Positions 34,726-43,653 of a DNA stretch of 64,000 nucleotides are shown here, one piece after another. The DNA comes from Firmicutes bacterium UBA5201 (GTDB lineage: Bacteria; Bacillota; Clostridia; Peptostreptococcales; Acidaminobacteraceae). The notes below the pieces were generated by a model, which was not told the origin of the DNA, did no database searches, and was given only the letters and a program-made list of their open reading frames with translations. Location of the stretch: positions 1-64,000 of the forward strand of contig DHVT01000010.1 of assembly GCA_002412775.1 (NCBI GenBank), written 5' to 3'. Every line of letters begins with the position of its first letter. Positions within the stretch are counted from its first letter, which is position 1. The position numbers and the translations under genes are program-made.

Positions 34726-34893
34726 TTACAATGAAATCGCTCCCACTGGGCACTCATCTACACAAACACCACACGAAATGCATTCATCACTGATTTTTGC
34801 TTTGCCATCCACCATTGAAATTGCATCAACTGGACACACACTGACACATGCACTGCACCCAGTACATTTTTCTTCATCAACAACTGCTTTCAT
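34726..34893 (-). CDS. 2[4Fe-4S] ferredoxin
   Basis: A 55-residue clostridial-type ferredoxin. Two CxxCxxCxxxCP clusters, [16 protein letters not shown] and [16 protein letters not shown], bind two [4Fe-4S] centres for low-potential electron transfer in the cytoplasm. The ATG at 34893 follows GAAGGTG, 6 bp away. The gene lies 30 bp behind a small zinc-ribbon protein gene, and both are served by a strong promoter upstream of the latter. Confidence 0.93.
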   Translation of the reverse strand: MKAVVDEEKCTGCSACVSVCPVDAISMVDGKAKISDECISCGVCVDECPVGAISL

Positions 34894-34923
34894 AAAAACA
34901 CCTTCTTTCAAAAAAATCTCAGA

Positions 34924-35124
34924 TCAGTCCGATCTGACCATAGTTTCACCACATTTGGAGCACTTGGTAAGATTACAAGGTACCGCACGCTGATGTTTGG
35001 TTTTATCTCCACACTTTGGACAAATGCAGTACCCGTCTATACCTGTTGCTACCGATTCTCCTGCCCTTCGTCTTCCAGTTCCAGCTCTTGTGCCTGTAGG
35101 TCCGGTCGCATCTTTTCTTGGCAT
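34924..35124 (-). CDS. Small zinc-ribbon protein accompanying ferredoxin (66 aa)
   Basis: The N-terminus MPRKDATGPTGTRAGTGRR resembles the Gly/Thr/Arg-rich leader of DUF5320-like proteins of anaerobes. The C-terminal part is a zinc-ribbon or rubredoxin-like pair of knuckles, CICPKCGDKTKHQRAVPC and KCSKCG. Similar proteins are often found beside ferredoxins in anaerobes; their role is unknown, with Fe-S or molybdenum cluster handling suggested for relatives. AAGGAGATGG precedes the ATG. It is the first gene after a consensus promoter and runs into the ferredoxin gene. Confidence 0.72.
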   Translation of the reverse strand: MPRKDATGPTGTRAGTGRRRAGESVATGIDGYCICPKCGDKTKHQRAVPCNLTKCSKCGETMVRSD

Positions 35125-35169
35125 TTCACCATCTCCTTAAAGTTTTAAACATATGTCATTTACAATTCA

Positions 35170-35197
35170 ATTATACGCTTATTTTCAAGTCTGTCAA
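35170..35197 (-). promoter_or_regulatory. Consensus sigma-A promoter of the zinc-ribbon/ferredoxin operon
   Basis: On the minus strand TTGACA (35192-35197) and TATAAT (35170-35175) are separated by 16 bp. The -35 overlaps the last codons of the upstream Mut7-C gene, so the ferredoxin pair can be expressed independently of it. Confidence 0.85.
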
Positions 35198-35958
35198 ATC
35201 AACAATTCGTCGATGTATTTCAACATTTTCTCATAATGACTGCCCTTCCAGTAGATTTTATGGCATTTTTCACAAATAAAAATTTCCCTGCACCAAATTT
35301 TGACTTTCGCTGGCAATTGGATGAACAATTCTTGATAAGTTTCATCTTCTTCATGAACATCCAACAAAGTGCCATTACACATAAGACATCTTGAGAATGG
35401 ATTGATTTCATTATATAGATCCAGTCTTTCCAACACTTCAATCACTTGTTTTTCTATATTCGTGCTCCTGATGATAAGGCCTCTGTCGATGATCGTTCTC
35501 ATCAGAAGTCTTCGATCACGGGTCAATAGAATCCGACTCTCGTTCATTGCAATATCTGCAAGTTCAACATCATCCCAAGTTGAATCGTACAAGATATCAA
35601 ATCCAAGGAGTCTTAATTTTTTAACCAATTTGCCCAGGTGCACATCCGCTACAAACTTTGAGTCTCTTAGTCCATGATCGCGGATTTTTGTGAGACCCTC
35701 TATATTGAATCTTTCAAACATCGGGTAGACGCTGATATGATCCCCGGCCTTTACTATATGATCAAATGAAACGGATTCACCGTTCACCAATATCATATCC
35801 ACTTCGACATGTGGTATACCATAGCTCTCAATCAAGTCTTTGACAGAACGTTTACCGTAATATGAAAATTCTATGTCCTCTTTAAGCGCATGGCCCTTTA
35901 TGAAAAAGTTGAGTTCTTCGTAAAACCTGATGGTTCCCTTTGTTTTATTGAATTTCAT
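35194..35958 (-). CDS. Mut7-C RNase domain protein with N-terminal ubiquitin-like domain
   Basis: A 254-residue protein with an N-terminal ThiS/MoaD-like beta-grasp domain (about 8-80, ending VKAGDHISVYPMFE). A Mut7-C PIN-like nuclease domain follows (about 90-180, FVADVHLGKLVKKLRLLGFDILYD and ILLTRDRRLLMR, with conserved Asp residues). A C-terminal zinc ribbon has CLMCNG and ICEKCHKIYWKGSHYEKM. The family is predicted to cleave RNA; substrates are not established. The ATG at 35958 has AAGGTG upstream. It is transcribed toward the ferredoxin pair, which has its own promoter. Confidence 0.87.
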   Translation of the reverse strand: MKFNKTKGTIRFYEELNFFIKGHALKEDIEFSYYGKRSVKDLIESYGIPHVEVDMILVNGESVSFDHIVKAGDHISVYPMFERFNIEGLTKIRDHGLRDSKFVADVHLGKLVKKLRLLGFDILYDSTWDDVELADIAMNESRILLTRDRRLLMRTIIDRGLIIRSTNIEKQVIEVLERLDLYNEINPFSRCLMCNGTLLDVHEEDETYQELFIQLPAKVKIWCREIFICEKCHKIYWKGSHYEKMLKYIDELLI

Positions 35959-36130
35959 CACACATCACCTTCATTGTCATTTTACCCATATGTCAGACCA
36001 ATATGCGGCTGATTTGACTTCTGTTTGGTCTGTGCCATGACCATTAAATAAGTCTTAAGATTCGCTTAAATGCCCTCTTTTTCCATCTTTGAATGTTATA
36101 ATAATATCAAATGATGAGGAGGCGAATGAT

Positions 36131-37156
36131 TTGCAAAGTAAAGCCCTGCTGGGATTAATCGTAATACTTAGTTTCTATGCCCTATATGATTTCATTTCCA
36201 CAAAAAAATACGAATGGATCTCCGTCGAATCCAAAATAGGACTTGGTTTTTTAACCAATATTTTTACTATGTCAGGTCTGATCAACATACTTTTGCTCTA
36301 CGAAATACAGCTTCATTTTACCGTTTACATAGCCATTCTGCTGTTTTTATGTCTATTGGTCCAGTATATTACCATACATTTCGGCGGATTCAGATATAAA
36401 ATTCCTTATTCCGACACGACAGAACTTTCTGTTTTGCTGAAAAATGTTCTCTGGTACCAAGGGTATAAAGATGTGGAGCAAATCGTGGAATACAGGGAGA
36501 ACAAGTTTTCATTCCCCGGCGAAAAGAAATCCATTGAACTGGAATTTCGCGAAGGTTTTTTCAGCAAGTCTGATTTTCACATCCTGAAATTCAAGAAGTG
36601 GACGAATCGGGAATTCAGAGAGGCAATCACAGAATCGCTCGATGCGAAAATTGAGAGATATGAACTCACAGCACCCTCTACGACATATAAAATCTTTGAA
36701 TTTATAATCATTCTGGTTTGTATAGTCGGATTCATCGGCTATTATAATTACGAAGCGCTTAGGCCTCATGAACTGTCCATATACGATGCGAACTCAGCTC
36801 CGGAAGTTTTGTTGTTGGCGGACCATGATATTCTGATTACCGATCCTTCGCTGATCTCCTCTTTTGAAGATCAATTTGAAAATTCCAATGCCATTTATGA
36901 CAAACAAATCTCACCAAAAGCCATGACCGATTCCGTGATAAAAGTGACCTATGGCGATTCCTATAGAACGCTTTATATCGGACCGAAATTCAGTTATCTA
37001 TATGTCGATTTTGAAGCAATGAAAGAAAAATCCTCCTGGGACAATTTGATGGTTTCAATTTATGGTCTTTATGGCAAACAGGAAGGCGTATACTATTTTC
37101 TTTTCGCAAATGACACTTTCTATGACGAGTTGACACGAATCATCCAAAACCATTGA
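36131..37156 (+). CDS. Hypothetical four-helix membrane protein (341 aa)
   Basis: Unrecognised. Three hydrophobic helices lie in the first 80 residues (LLGLIVILSFYALYDFI, a second at 30-55, a third at 60-80). A cytoplasmic-looking mixed domain follows (about 95-185), then a fourth helix (EFIIILVCIVGFIGYY), then a C-terminal domain of about 125 residues that would be on the other side of the membrane. I chose a TTG start at 36131 with GAGGAGG 8 bp upstream; the open frame extends further 5' without a ribosome site. It is followed 18 bp later by another anchored protein and then two ABC permeases, so the four may be one transcript. Confidence 0.68.
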   Translation: MQSKALLGLIVILSFYALYDFISTKKYEWISVESKIGLGFLTNIFTMSGLINILLLYEIQLHFTVYIAILLFLCLLVQYITIHFGGFRYKIPYSDTTELSVLLKNVLWYQGYKDVEQIVEYRENKFSFPGEKKSIELEFREGFFSKSDFHILKFKKWTNREFREAITESLDAKIERYELTAPSTTYKIFEFIIILVCIVGFIGYYNYEALRPHELSIYDANSAPEVLLLADHDILITDPSLISSFEDQFENSNAIYDKQISPKAMTDSVIKVTYGDSYRTLYIGPKFSYLYVDFEAMKEKSSWDNLMVSIYGLYGKQEGVYYFLFANDTFYDELTRIIQNH

Positions 37157-37174
37157 TTTTCTGGAGGTCATCAA

Positions 37175-38068
37175 ATGAAAAAAATCGACAAGACACAATT
37201 GCTGATCCTTATTTGGATTGTCATGACAGTTTTTTCCCTATTCAAGATGAATCAATTGACCACAGAGGTCGCACAGCTTCAATGGCAACTCAGTGCACAA
37301 GAAAATAGCATTTTCAGTCAAATCAGTGGCATTGAAAGTATCGTCCATCAGATGAAAGAAGCCGATCGATGGTATCAGGAAGTTGAAGCCCCAAAACTGG
37401 ACTACGTCAAAGACAATTTCCAACTCAAACTGAAATTCAAGCTGTTGGAATATTTCAAAGAAAGCAAAGTTTCATTTCACGTGAGGAATTTCGGCTCTGA
37501 TGAGTTCATAACTTACGCCGCCACTGATATCGGTAGTGGTATATACGAAATTCAATTATCGGAATTCGGTCCTCTAAATCCAGTTTCAAAATTTGACGTA
37601 CACTTCTCAAATCCAGATACTATGATGCTCTTGGATTTTGAGGATTGGGATCATGAAAATATCCTTGAGTACTATATCTCTGTTGAACATGGTGAAACGA
37701 TGAGAGTCTCCGAGACACATCAAGCTTATATGCACGACCTTGTCTATAATGTTTTCCAACCTATAAGCGGCCAGATAAAAATCGATGATGAAAACAACCT
37801 GATTGAAACCAGTTTGGAATCCAATGTTAGGGATCGGAGTTATGTTTACTACAACATCGCCCGCGTGGAGATTCAGGCTTATAAGGATAACAAAATGGTG
37901 GAGTGGTGGGAATTGAAACCGCTTGATTCAGACTCACATTGGTTGCAATTCGTGGATACCCTGGAATCCACAGAGGAGTATGACCACTTATACATCGAAG
38001 TGAAATATATAGGTCATGATGAGACGAGCACAATGATCCATAAGAGAATAATCGGTAGCAAACGCTGA
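37175..38068 (+). CDS. Hypothetical membrane-anchored extracytoplasmic protein (297 aa)
   Basis: Unrecognised. A single N-terminal anchor (LLILIWIVMTVFSLF, residues 9-23) is followed by a short coiled coil (about 28-60, with KMNQLTTEVAQLQWQLSAQE) and a beta-rich outer domain. That domain shows two similar segments, KLKFKLLEYFKESKVSFHVRN and a later YNVFQPISGQIKIDDENN region, suggesting Ig-like or repeated strands. TGGAGG precedes the ATG. It lies between the four-helix protein and the permease pair. An accessory or sensor role at the cell surface is a guess from topology only. Confidence 0.68.
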   Translation: MKKIDKTQLLILIWIVMTVFSLFKMNQLTTEVAQLQWQLSAQENSIFSQISGIESIVHQMKEADRWYQEVEAPKLDYVKDNFQLKLKFKLLEYFKESKVSFHVRNFGSDEFITYAATDIGSGIYEIQLSEFGPLNPVSKFDVHFSNPDTMMLLDFEDWDHENILEYYISVEHGETMRVSETHQAYMHDLVYNVFQPISGQIKIDDENNLIETSLESNVRDRSYVYYNIARVEIQAYKDNKMVEWWELKPLDSDSHWLQFVDTLESTEEYDHLYIEVKYIGHDETSTMIHKRIIGSKR

Positions 38069-38091
38069 TTTCTATAGGAGGTGTACTTACT

Positions 38092-39078
38092 TTGAACCAT
38101 ATTCTCAAAAAACTAATAGCCGCACTTTTGACACTCCTAGCGACTACATTTGTTGTGTTTCTTGTTATGGAACTTTTACCCTATGATGCAATCAGTCAAC
38201 GTGTTTACGCCTTTGGCCCTAATCGACAAGCTATTTTGGACGCTCTGAGGGCAGATCTAGGTCTTGACTTGCCACTATACCAGCGCTACCTCAATTGGTT
38301 GGGTGATCTGCTGACAGGAAACCTGGGCATCAGTATTCATTCCAAAAGACCAGTTACGGAAATAGTCGTCGTACCCATTGCGCGTACATTATTGCTAAAT
38401 GGAACTTCATTTATACTAGCTGTACTTTTATCCGTTCCCATCGCAATCTTTTGTGCAACCAGACGCAGCAAATGGGCTGATTATTTTTCCATGATTCTTA
38501 CCTCTACCGCCGCTTCAATACCCGCCTATATTATTGGAATTCTCTTAATCTACAATTTTTCACGTCATATTTCATGGCTTCCCATAAGCGGTATGCGAAC
38601 GACTCTTTACATTGTTCGGGGTTATGAGAACGCTCTACAAGAATGGCTAGATGTTCTTAGGCATATGATTCAACCGGTCTTTGCCATGACTATTGTGATG
38701 CTGGGTACATTTGTTCCTTACATCCGTGGCGCACTTTTGGAAGTGCTCGGACAGGATTACATGAGAACCGCTAAAGCGAAAGGATTAACTGGAACGAGCA
38801 TACTATTTAAACACGCATTCAAAAACGCGACATTGCCTTTGATTTCACTTGTTGCCATGTTGTTACCCGGTCTTATTATGAGCAATATATTTATTGAAGC
38901 TGTCTTTAGATGGCCAGGTGTAGGCATGCTACTCATCGATTCACTATATAATGCAGAGGTATTTGTCGTTAGTGCTATTGTACTCTTTTATACACTCTTG
39001 ACCTTAGTTGGCAGCACATTGGCGGATATAGTCAGCCACCGTGTAGATCCAAGGTTGAAGGAGGAACACAAACTATGA
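38092..39078 (+). CDS. Dipeptide/oligopeptide-type ABC permease, DppB-like
   Basis: A 328-residue inner-membrane permease of the DppB/OppB type. It has six helices, the N-terminal DLGLDLPLYQRYLNWLGDLLTGNLGISI signature and the EAA loop at about 215-235 (LGQDYMRTAKAKGLTGTSILFKHAFKNATLPL) that docks to an ATPase. The start is TTG with TAGGAGGTG upstream. Its stop overlaps the start of the DppC-like gene (ATGA). No substrate-binding protein or ATPase gene is adjacent. Leucine codons (many CTA, CTT, TTA) differ by eye from most of the window. Confidence 0.88.
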   Translation: MNHILKKLIAALLTLLATTFVVFLVMELLPYDAISQRVYAFGPNRQAILDALRADLGLDLPLYQRYLNWLGDLLTGNLGISIHSKRPVTEIVVVPIARTLLLNGTSFILAVLLSVPIAIFCATRRSKWADYFSMILTSTAASIPAYIIGILLIYNFSRHISWLPISGMRTTLYIVRGYENALQEWLDVLRHMIQPVFAMTIVMLGTFVPYIRGALLEVLGQDYMRTAKAKGLTGTSILFKHAFKNATLPLISLVAMLLPGLIMSNIFIEAVFRWPGVGMLLIDSLYNAEVFVVSAIVLFYTLLTLVGSTLADIVSHRVDPRLKEEHKL

Positions 39079-39998
39079 TCCCTTCTTTCAAACATAAAGA
39101 AAGTGGCGCTTCCGGTCCTTGGTTGGAAGCCTGGAAGCGATTTAGAAAAAATCGTTTGGCCCTTATTGGCCTTATTCTATTTGCGCTCATACTACTAGGC
39201 ATTATCTGGATCCCCATCTTATCGCCATATACGTGGAATCAAGTGGATGGCAGCATGAAATATGCTCCACCCTCTGCAGCACATTGGTTTGGTACGATGC
39301 GAAATGGCAACGACTTGTTTGTCAACATCTGGTATGGAGGTAGAGAATCGTTGCTTTATGCGCTTGTAGCAACCGTCGTGTATCTTTTTACAGGAACGAT
39401 GTTAGGCCTTTGGGCAGGTTATCACGGCAAAAAAGTCGACTTTTTTCTAAACCACATCATGGATTTTGTTCATGCGCTTCCACATATCCCAATTTTAATG
39501 GTGGGCGCCATAGGACTGACAGCTCGTGAATGGCGTGCGCCACAAATACTCTTGGTGGCTATGGTCACCTATGGCTTTTTAAGTTCGCCCGTTCTTTTTA
39601 AAGTAATTCGAAGTCAAGTCATCTCTATAAAGAGTCAAGAATTTATGCATGCCGCCCAAATCCTAGGTTTATCAAAGAGAGCCCAGGTGTATGGTCATAT
39701 TCTTCCCAATGTGCTCACCCATGTTGTCGTTGCACTCTCTCTAATGATCTCTCAAGCAATCCTGATAGAGCTTATGTTGTTTTTTATAGGTATCGGTTAT
39801 AGGGGCGGTGAATTTACACCCATGAAACCTACATGGGGCAATCTTATACCAAACATTCGAGGTTTTGATGCTTATAAAAATTATCACTGGCTAACATTTT
39901 TTCCAATTATGACTATTATTGTTGTGACTTCCTCATTAAAATTAATAGGAGAAGGCCTTAGAGAAGCGTTAGATCCAAAGTCCCAAAAGATGCACTAG
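39075..39998 (+). CDS. Dipeptide/oligopeptide-type ABC permease, DppC-like
   Basis: A 307-residue partner of the preceding permease. It shows the DppC N-terminus (WKRFRKNRLALIGLILFALIL), HWFGTMRNGNDLFVNIWYGGRESL, the EAA loop (SIKSQEFMHAAQILGLSKRAQVYGHILPNVL) and the terminal LKLIGEGLREALDPK. Both subunits look intact, so the pair should form a channel if a binding protein and ATPases are encoded elsewhere. The gene ends 12 bp before the converging lipoprotein gene, with no obvious terminator between. Confidence 0.88.
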   Translation: MIPSFKHKESGASGPWLEAWKRFRKNRLALIGLILFALILLGIIWIPILSPYTWNQVDGSMKYAPPSAAHWFGTMRNGNDLFVNIWYGGRESLLYALVATVVYLFTGTMLGLWAGYHGKKVDFFLNHIMDFVHALPHIPILMVGAIGLTAREWRAPQILLVAMVTYGFLSSPVLFKVIRSQVISIKSQEFMHAAQILGLSKRAQVYGHILPNVLTHVVVALSLMISQAILIELMLFFIGIGYRGGEFTPMKPTWGNLIPNIRGFDAYKNYHWLTFFPIMTIIVVTSSLKLIGEGLREALDPKSQKMH

Positions 39999-40010
39999 AA
40001 ATCTTCAATT

Positions 40011-41036
40011 CTAATCCCGTTTGAAAAAAAGCTCAATAAACTTATTGGTTTCCGCTTCGATATCCACAGGGTACAACTCTGGGTAAAGAGAATTTCCCAC
40101 CCACTGGGCACCAATCAGCCGCATGATCGATGGTGGTCTGTTGATCCAATCGAAAGGCTCGTTAGGTATTCTAAAAACCTGTCCATTTTTAACCGCATCG
40201 ACATTTTTCCAAAGTATGCTATCCGATATGGAATCGCTGGATCCACTTACAAATATGATTTCAGGGTCCCAAAGCAGGGCTTGTTCGATGGATACGTCCA
40301 TCCTCCCACCGCCTGATTCTGCAACAATCTCTCCTCCCATCAATTCCAGAAGTTCAACATTGATGGTACCTTTTGAAGCTGTTTCGAGCCCTTCCGGCCC
40401 TGAAGCCAGATAAGTCCGTTTTTTTTCAACGCCATCAAGTGCCGATTGAAGCAAAGTGATTTCGAGTTCCACATTTCTTGCATAATCAGCCAGTGCCTTG
40501 GCACGACTTTCTTTATTCAGTATTTCACCCATGAATTCATAAGCATCGGCAATGTCGTGAAAATCACCGCTGACCATCAGGACAGGAATACCGAGTTGCT
40601 CCTCAATCGCATCACTAATGACAATCCATTCATCGGAAATAGTTCCGACGTTGATGAGAATATCCGGTGACAATTTAAGAATTTCTTCAATGCTTCCGGT
40701 CATATCGGTTCCTACCCAACGGCCCAATACAGGCAGTTCGTCATATCCCTCTTTCAGATATGGTATAGTTTCCGGATATAGATCGTTATTCCACCCGATC
40801 ATTGTATCCGGCGCTAGTGTATATAAAAACACCGATCCCATCAAACCCGTTGTGAATACCTTTTCCACATGGATTGGAATATCATGTTCACGTCCTGCCT
40901 GGTCGATCACATGACGCAACTCATCTGTCGGTGACTTGCTCATTGCCTGAGATTGACACCCCGTCAAACCGATCAAAAGAGTCAAAGATAGAATCAAACC
41001 GATATTTTTTTTTGGTTCTTTGAAAAAACGTCTCAT
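40011..41036 (-). CDS. FecB/BtuF-type metal or cofactor ABC binding lipoprotein
   Basis: A 341-residue lipoprotein (lipobox LLIGLTGC) with the helical-backbone fold of class III binding proteins for iron complexes, cobalamin or molybdate. Recognisable parts are LAPDTMIGWNN, LSPDILINVGTI, ILWKNVDAVKNGQVFRIPNEPFDWINRPPSIMRLIGAQWV. The NRPPS...GxxWV stretch is shared with MolA-like proteins. The ATG at 41036 has GGGGG 7 bp upstream. It is the last gene of the importer operon, 17 bp after the ATPase gene. Ligand identity cannot be read directly; the neighbours point to molybdate/tungstate or a corrinoid. Confidence 0.86.
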   Translation of the reverse strand: MRRFFKEPKKNIGLILSLTLLIGLTGCQSQAMSKSPTDELRHVIDQAGREHDIPIHVEKVFTTGLMGSVFLYTLAPDTMIGWNNDLYPETIPYLKEGYDELPVLGRWVGTDMTGSIEEILKLSPDILINVGTISDEWIVISDAIEEQLGIPVLMVSGDFHDIADAYEFMGEILNKESRAKALADYARNVELEITLLQSALDGVEKKRTYLASGPEGLETASKGTINVELLELMGGEIVAESGGGRMDVSIEQALLWDPEIIFVSGSSDSISDSILWKNVDAVKNGQVFRIPNEPFDWINRPPSIMRLIGAQWVGNSLYPELYPVDIEAETNKFIELFFKRD

Positions 41037-41053
41037 AAAAATAACCCCCATAA

Positions 41054-41854
41054 TTAAAATTCATCCGGTATGCAGACTTTTCGACTCCTGCTTTTCATCC
41101 CCCCGGGAATGACAAATATTTTTGCATCCACTTCATAAAGTTCCTTTATGGATGCCGCAGTAATCAGTTCCTCCGGAGAAGCGATCCTGCTGATGGTATT
41201 ATGGTTCATTAATGCTACATGTGTGGCGAAATGAAGTGCATGATTTGGAACATGCGATGAGAGAATGATACCAATGCCTTTATTCGCCAACTTTTGAATT
41301 TGCTTATAAACTCGGATCTGATTGCCAAAATCCAGATTGGAGGTGGGCTCATCCATAATCAATAGACGTGCCTCCTGGCAAAGTGCTCTTGCTATCAAAA
41401 CCAGCTGTCGCTCGCCACCACTGATGTCTGTATAACTTTTTTCCCTGAGATGACAGATTCCAAGTTCTTTCATGGCTTCATCAGCAATCCGGAGATCATT
41501 TGCTCCCGGAGAAGAAAATCGCTCCAGGTGGACAGTTCTTCCCATCAAGACCACATCCTTCACTTTGAAAGGAAAAGGAGGTGTATGACTTTGTGGGACA
41601 TAAGCTATATTTTTGGCGATTTTATCGGGTTTCCACGATTTGATGTTCTGATTGTTGAACAAAAAAGTGCCTGAGTCCGATTTCAAAAATCCCATGATGG
41701 TCTTGAACAAAGTTGTTTTTCCAACACCGTTGGGCCCAAGTACGAACAATATGTCTCCGGAATTCAATTCAAGTGTCAAATTCTCGAATACAATCTCTTT
41801 CCCATAACTGAATGAAGCGTTATTGACATTTAATCTAATAGGTTCTATTGCCAT
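41054..41854 (-). CDS. FecE/BtuD-type ABC transporter ATPase
   Basis: A 266-residue importer ATPase. It has Walker A GPNGVGKTT (about 40), Q-loop YVPQSHTPP, signature ISGGERQLVLIARAL, Walker B RLLIMDEPTS, D-loop NLDF and switch His in LSSHVP. The layout matches FecE, BtuD and MolC. The ATG lies 10 bp inside the permease gene end, so subunits are made together. A non-canonical C-terminal tail of about 25 residues (KIFVIPGGMKSRSRKVC) is short and basic. Confidence 0.92.
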   Translation of the reverse strand: MAIEPIRLNVNNASFSYGKEIVFENLTLELNSGDILFVLGPNGVGKTTLFKTIMGFLKSDSGTFLFNNQNIKSWKPDKIAKNIAYVPQSHTPPFPFKVKDVVLMGRTVHLERFSSPGANDLRIADEAMKELGICHLREKSYTDISGGERQLVLIARALCQEARLLIMDEPTSNLDFGNQIRVYKQIQKLANKGIGIILSSHVPNHALHFATHVALMNHNTISRIASPEELITAASIKELYEVDAKIFVIPGGMKSRSRKVCIPDEF

Positions 41855-42852
41855 CCCCTCCTCGAATTGACCAATAAGTACAAGAAAAAAGGTGCTCCGA
41901 CCAATGACGTAAGGATTCCAAGCGGAATCTCAAGCGGAAGCAACGTCCGTGAGAAGGTATCCACCCATACCAGATAAGTACCTCCCACCAATATGGAACC
42001 CGGCAGAAGCAGACGAAAATCAGGACCGACCAAAGACCTTACAAAATGAGGAATCAATAGCCCTACCCATCCGATTATTCCGCTGATTGACACCACTGCG
42101 GCAGTCATTAGGGTCGCACAAAAGATGACCACAAATCGAATCCCTTTTGTGTTCACACCCAATGCCATGGCCTCTTCTTCTCCGAAAGACATGACATTCA
42201 GTTTCCACCTCAGCAAGATTAAGGGAATCATGCCAAACACAACAGGAAAAACAGCAAATTTCACATCACCCATGGATGTTGTGGAAAGACTTCCCATCAA
42301 CCAGTAGGTGATGCTCGGCAGTTTGTCAAAAGGATCGGCAACGTATTTCATCACTGAAATCAAGGATGAAAAAATAGTACCGATCAAGAGTCCTGTCAAG
42401 ACCAGAGTTAAAATCGGATCACTTTGTCGGATCAGACGACTGATCTGATAAACCAGTATAACGGCTAGAATACCAAACAGGAATGCTGAAAGTTGAACCC
42501 AGACCAAACTCCATGACATGATCAATGCCAATGCGGCACCAAAACCCGCACCAGTGGAAGCTCCAAGAATATCCGGTGAAACCAATGGATTTTTGAGTAA
42601 ACCTTGATAAGCTGCACCCGCAACTGAAAGTGCCGACCCAATTAACATCGCAGCCACCACTCGAGGCAAACGGACATCAAGTACTACAGTCCGAGTTGTG
42701 ACCGATAGATCATATGGCCCAAAATTGAGTTGTTCCAAAAATACCTGAACCACTTCTGACAGCGACACGGGATATCTTCCGAACAAAAGGGCTGAAAATA
42801 AGGATGCAATGGCAATCAACAACAATAAAACCAACATTGAAGGTTTCTTCAC
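41845..42852 (-). CDS. FecCD-type ABC permease
   Basis: A 335-residue permease of the FecCD/BtuC family with about ten helices. Typical segments are DVRLPRVVAAMLIGSALSVAGAAYQGLLKNPLVSPDILGASTGAGFGAAL and SISGIIGWVGLLIPHFVRSLVG. As a homodimer with the FecE-type ATPase it would import iron complexes, cobalamin or oxyanions. I place the start at GTG 42852 with GGGGGTG 8 bp upstream; this overlaps the stop of the TrmO-FmdE gene as GTGA. A longer ATG-less extension upstream is rejected. Confidence 0.91.
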   Translation of the reverse strand: MKKPSMLVLLLLIAIASLFSALLFGRYPVSLSEVVQVFLEQLNFGPYDLSVTTRTVVLDVRLPRVVAAMLIGSALSVAGAAYQGLLKNPLVSPDILGASTGAGFGAALALIMSWSLVWVQLSAFLFGILAVILVYQISRLIRQSDPILTLVLTGLLIGTIFSSLISVMKYVADPFDKLPSITYWLMGSLSTTSMGDVKFAVFPVVFGMIPLILLRWKLNVMSFGEEEAMALGVNTKGIRFVVIFCATLMTAAVVSISGIIGWVGLLIPHFVRSLVGPDFRLLLPGSILVGGTYLVWVDTFSRTLLPLEIPLGILTSLVGAPFFLYLLVNSRRGWQ

Positions 42853-43598
42853 GATATCAGCACCCCCGTGGCTTCTGTATAGGTTGCCTTGAATGATTGC
42901 TCTCCTTTTGACCACTTAATTTCATAGCAATCCGGTGAATGCACATACGTAAAACGCTCAGGATTTCCCAGTCGCGCACGGGTGATCCCTTGCATCACAT
43001 CGCCGAAACAAAATGATCCGATCACATGAAGTCTCAATGTCTCATCATTCAAATTTCCTATCTTTTTTTCGACGACATATGCCATTTTAACAGCAATTTC
43101 GAGATCGATGCAGTTTTCTCCATGATGTTGCAAAGCCAACAAATTCAAGTATTCTAGATGCTCTTTTGGGTCATCCGGTCTGATGTATGGTGTCATAGGT
43201 GCAAAGACTATATCCTTCTCGAAATAAGGTTTGATATCCAGCACAGGTGTTCCATCCACGGCGTCCATTCCTGAGACCAATAATTCGTGATCCCCAACTT
43301 CAATAAGCTTGACCAATGTCAAAGCAATCGGATTGGGTCTTGAAGGTGTTCGAAGTGCAAACACGCCATAAGCATCAGCGTTCGGATCCACTTTTTTTGG
43401 TGTTGAGATCAAATGATCTCTATTCGATTCATGAAACCACGATAGAACCCATAAATGTGAGTTCTTTTCTATCCGAAGCAGACCGTCGCTATATTTCGGG
43501 TCCAAAATGATTTTTGCGGTGATACCTGGAACAGGCATATTCTTTGTATCTTTTATCGCAGATTGAACTATGCCAATGGGCTTCATTGAAATATTCAT
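42849..43598 (-). CDS. TrmO (TsaA)-FmdE domain fusion protein
   Basis: A 249-residue fusion. Residues 1-145 are a TrmO/TsaA SAM-dependent methyltransferase with GIVQS, WFHESNRD, GVFALRTPSRPNPIALTLVKL and DAVDGTPVLDIKPY. Residues about 150-249 resemble the FmdE domain of formylmethanofuran dehydrogenase subunit E, with LQHHGENCIDLEIAVKMAYV and CFGDVMQGITRARLGN. TrmO normally methylates t6A37 in tRNA. The FmdE part and the coupled importer instead suggest a metal-cofactor-linked job. It starts the operon, GGGGGGAGG 9 bp before the ATG, and its stop overlaps the permease start. Confidence 0.87.
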   Translation of the reverse strand: MNISMKPIGIVQSAIKDTKNMPVPGITAKIILDPKYSDGLLRIEKNSHLWVLSWFHESNRDHLISTPKKVDPNADAYGVFALRTPSRPNPIALTLVKLIEVGDHELLVSGMDAVDGTPVLDIKPYFEKDIVFAPMTPYIRPDDPKEHLEYLNLLALQHHGENCIDLEIAVKMAYVVEKKIGNLNDETLRLHVIGSFCFGDVMQGITRARLGNPERFTYVHSPDCYEIKWSKGEQSFKATYTEATGVLIS

Positions 43599-43653
43599 AT
43601 GTATTGCCTCCCCCCTGAATTCTTTAATTCCATTTAATCACATCCAATAAAAA

